A stretch of DNA of 5,006 nucleotides from Eubacteriaceae bacterium (lineage in GTDB: Bacteria > Bacillota > Clostridia > Eubacteriales > UBA1433). The position numbers and the translations under genes are program-made. Positions 4,971 to 5,006 of the stretch are shown in pieces. Each line of letters starts with the position of its first letter. Position 1 is the stretch's first letter. The notes beneath the pieces were generated by a model that was not told where the DNA came from, did no database searches, and saw only the letters and a list, made by a program, of their open reading frames with translations. The stretch covers positions 1 to 5,006 of the forward strand of contig JAAZOI010000009.1 of NCBI GenBank assembly GCA_012797825.1, in the 5' to 3' direction.

Positions 4971-5006
4971 AAATTCTATTCACTCATAAATTAGTTTGCA
5001 CGTATA

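Larger units (their letters stand above)
4812..5006 (+). other. Region after the DUF169 gene: promoter-like and structured, no clear gene
   Basis: No protein of recognisable family is encoded on either strand. The region begins extremely AT-rich, with two TATAAT hexamers (4832-4837 and 4843-4848). It continues with an RBS and a tiny ORF, and then a nested inverted repeat (all listed separately). The last 35 bases show nothing I can interpret, and a downstream gene may begin beyond the edge. Confidence 0.6.

Noticed and set aside
4893..4994. 33-codon TTG-initiated reading frame (LLKIIGITQKF...)
   Set aside because: It has no RBS, runs through the inverted repeat, and resembles no protein I recognise; most likely non-coding.

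Overview
The window looks like a stretch of chromosome from an anaerobic, moderately AT-rich Firmicute, probably clostridial. This rests on strong AGGAGG-type ribosome binding sites, near-consensus sigma-A promoters, and a clostridial-style acyl-CoA dehydrogenase/electron-transfer-flavoprotein cluster. Genus cannot be read from the sequence.

Layout, left to right. (1) 1-531, minus strand: the N-terminal 177 codons of an APC-family amino acid permease that runs off the left edge. (2) 532-704: its AT-rich leader, holding a 38-bp imperfect palindrome (621-658) that may terminate the tRNA transcript. (3) 705-782, minus: tRNA-Pro(GGG) with encoded CCA, preceded by a perfect TTGACA-17-TATAAT promoter at 799-827. 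(4) 841-3864, minus: acyl-CoA dehydrogenase, then etfB, then etfA, transcribed in that order. EtfB and EtfA are 9 bp apart; a perfect 8-bp hairpin separates the dehydrogenase from etfB. (5) 3865-4022: a divergent promoter region with several inverted repeats lying on the promoter elements. (6) 4023-4811, plus: a DUF169-family protein of unknown function. (7) 4812-5006: no recognisable gene, but a promoter-like TATAAT, an RBS with a six-codon ORF, and a nested inverted repeat of about 85 bp.

How the genes fit together: the dehydrogenase carries the catalytic glutamate of the short/medium-chain and butyryl-CoA dehydrogenase type. The EtfB has the DGETGQVGP segment expected of FAD-binding, clostridial (often electron-bifurcating) ETFs. 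The three proteins probably form one acyl-CoA dehydrogenase-EtfAB system that reduces an enoyl-CoA or oxidises an acyl-CoA. No crotonase, hydroxyacyl-CoA dehydrogenase or thiolase is in the window, so the substrate is open. The divergent DUF169 gene shares the regulatory region and is the most interesting unknown. The permease could hint at amino acid fermentation, but it is separated by a tRNA unit and need not be related.
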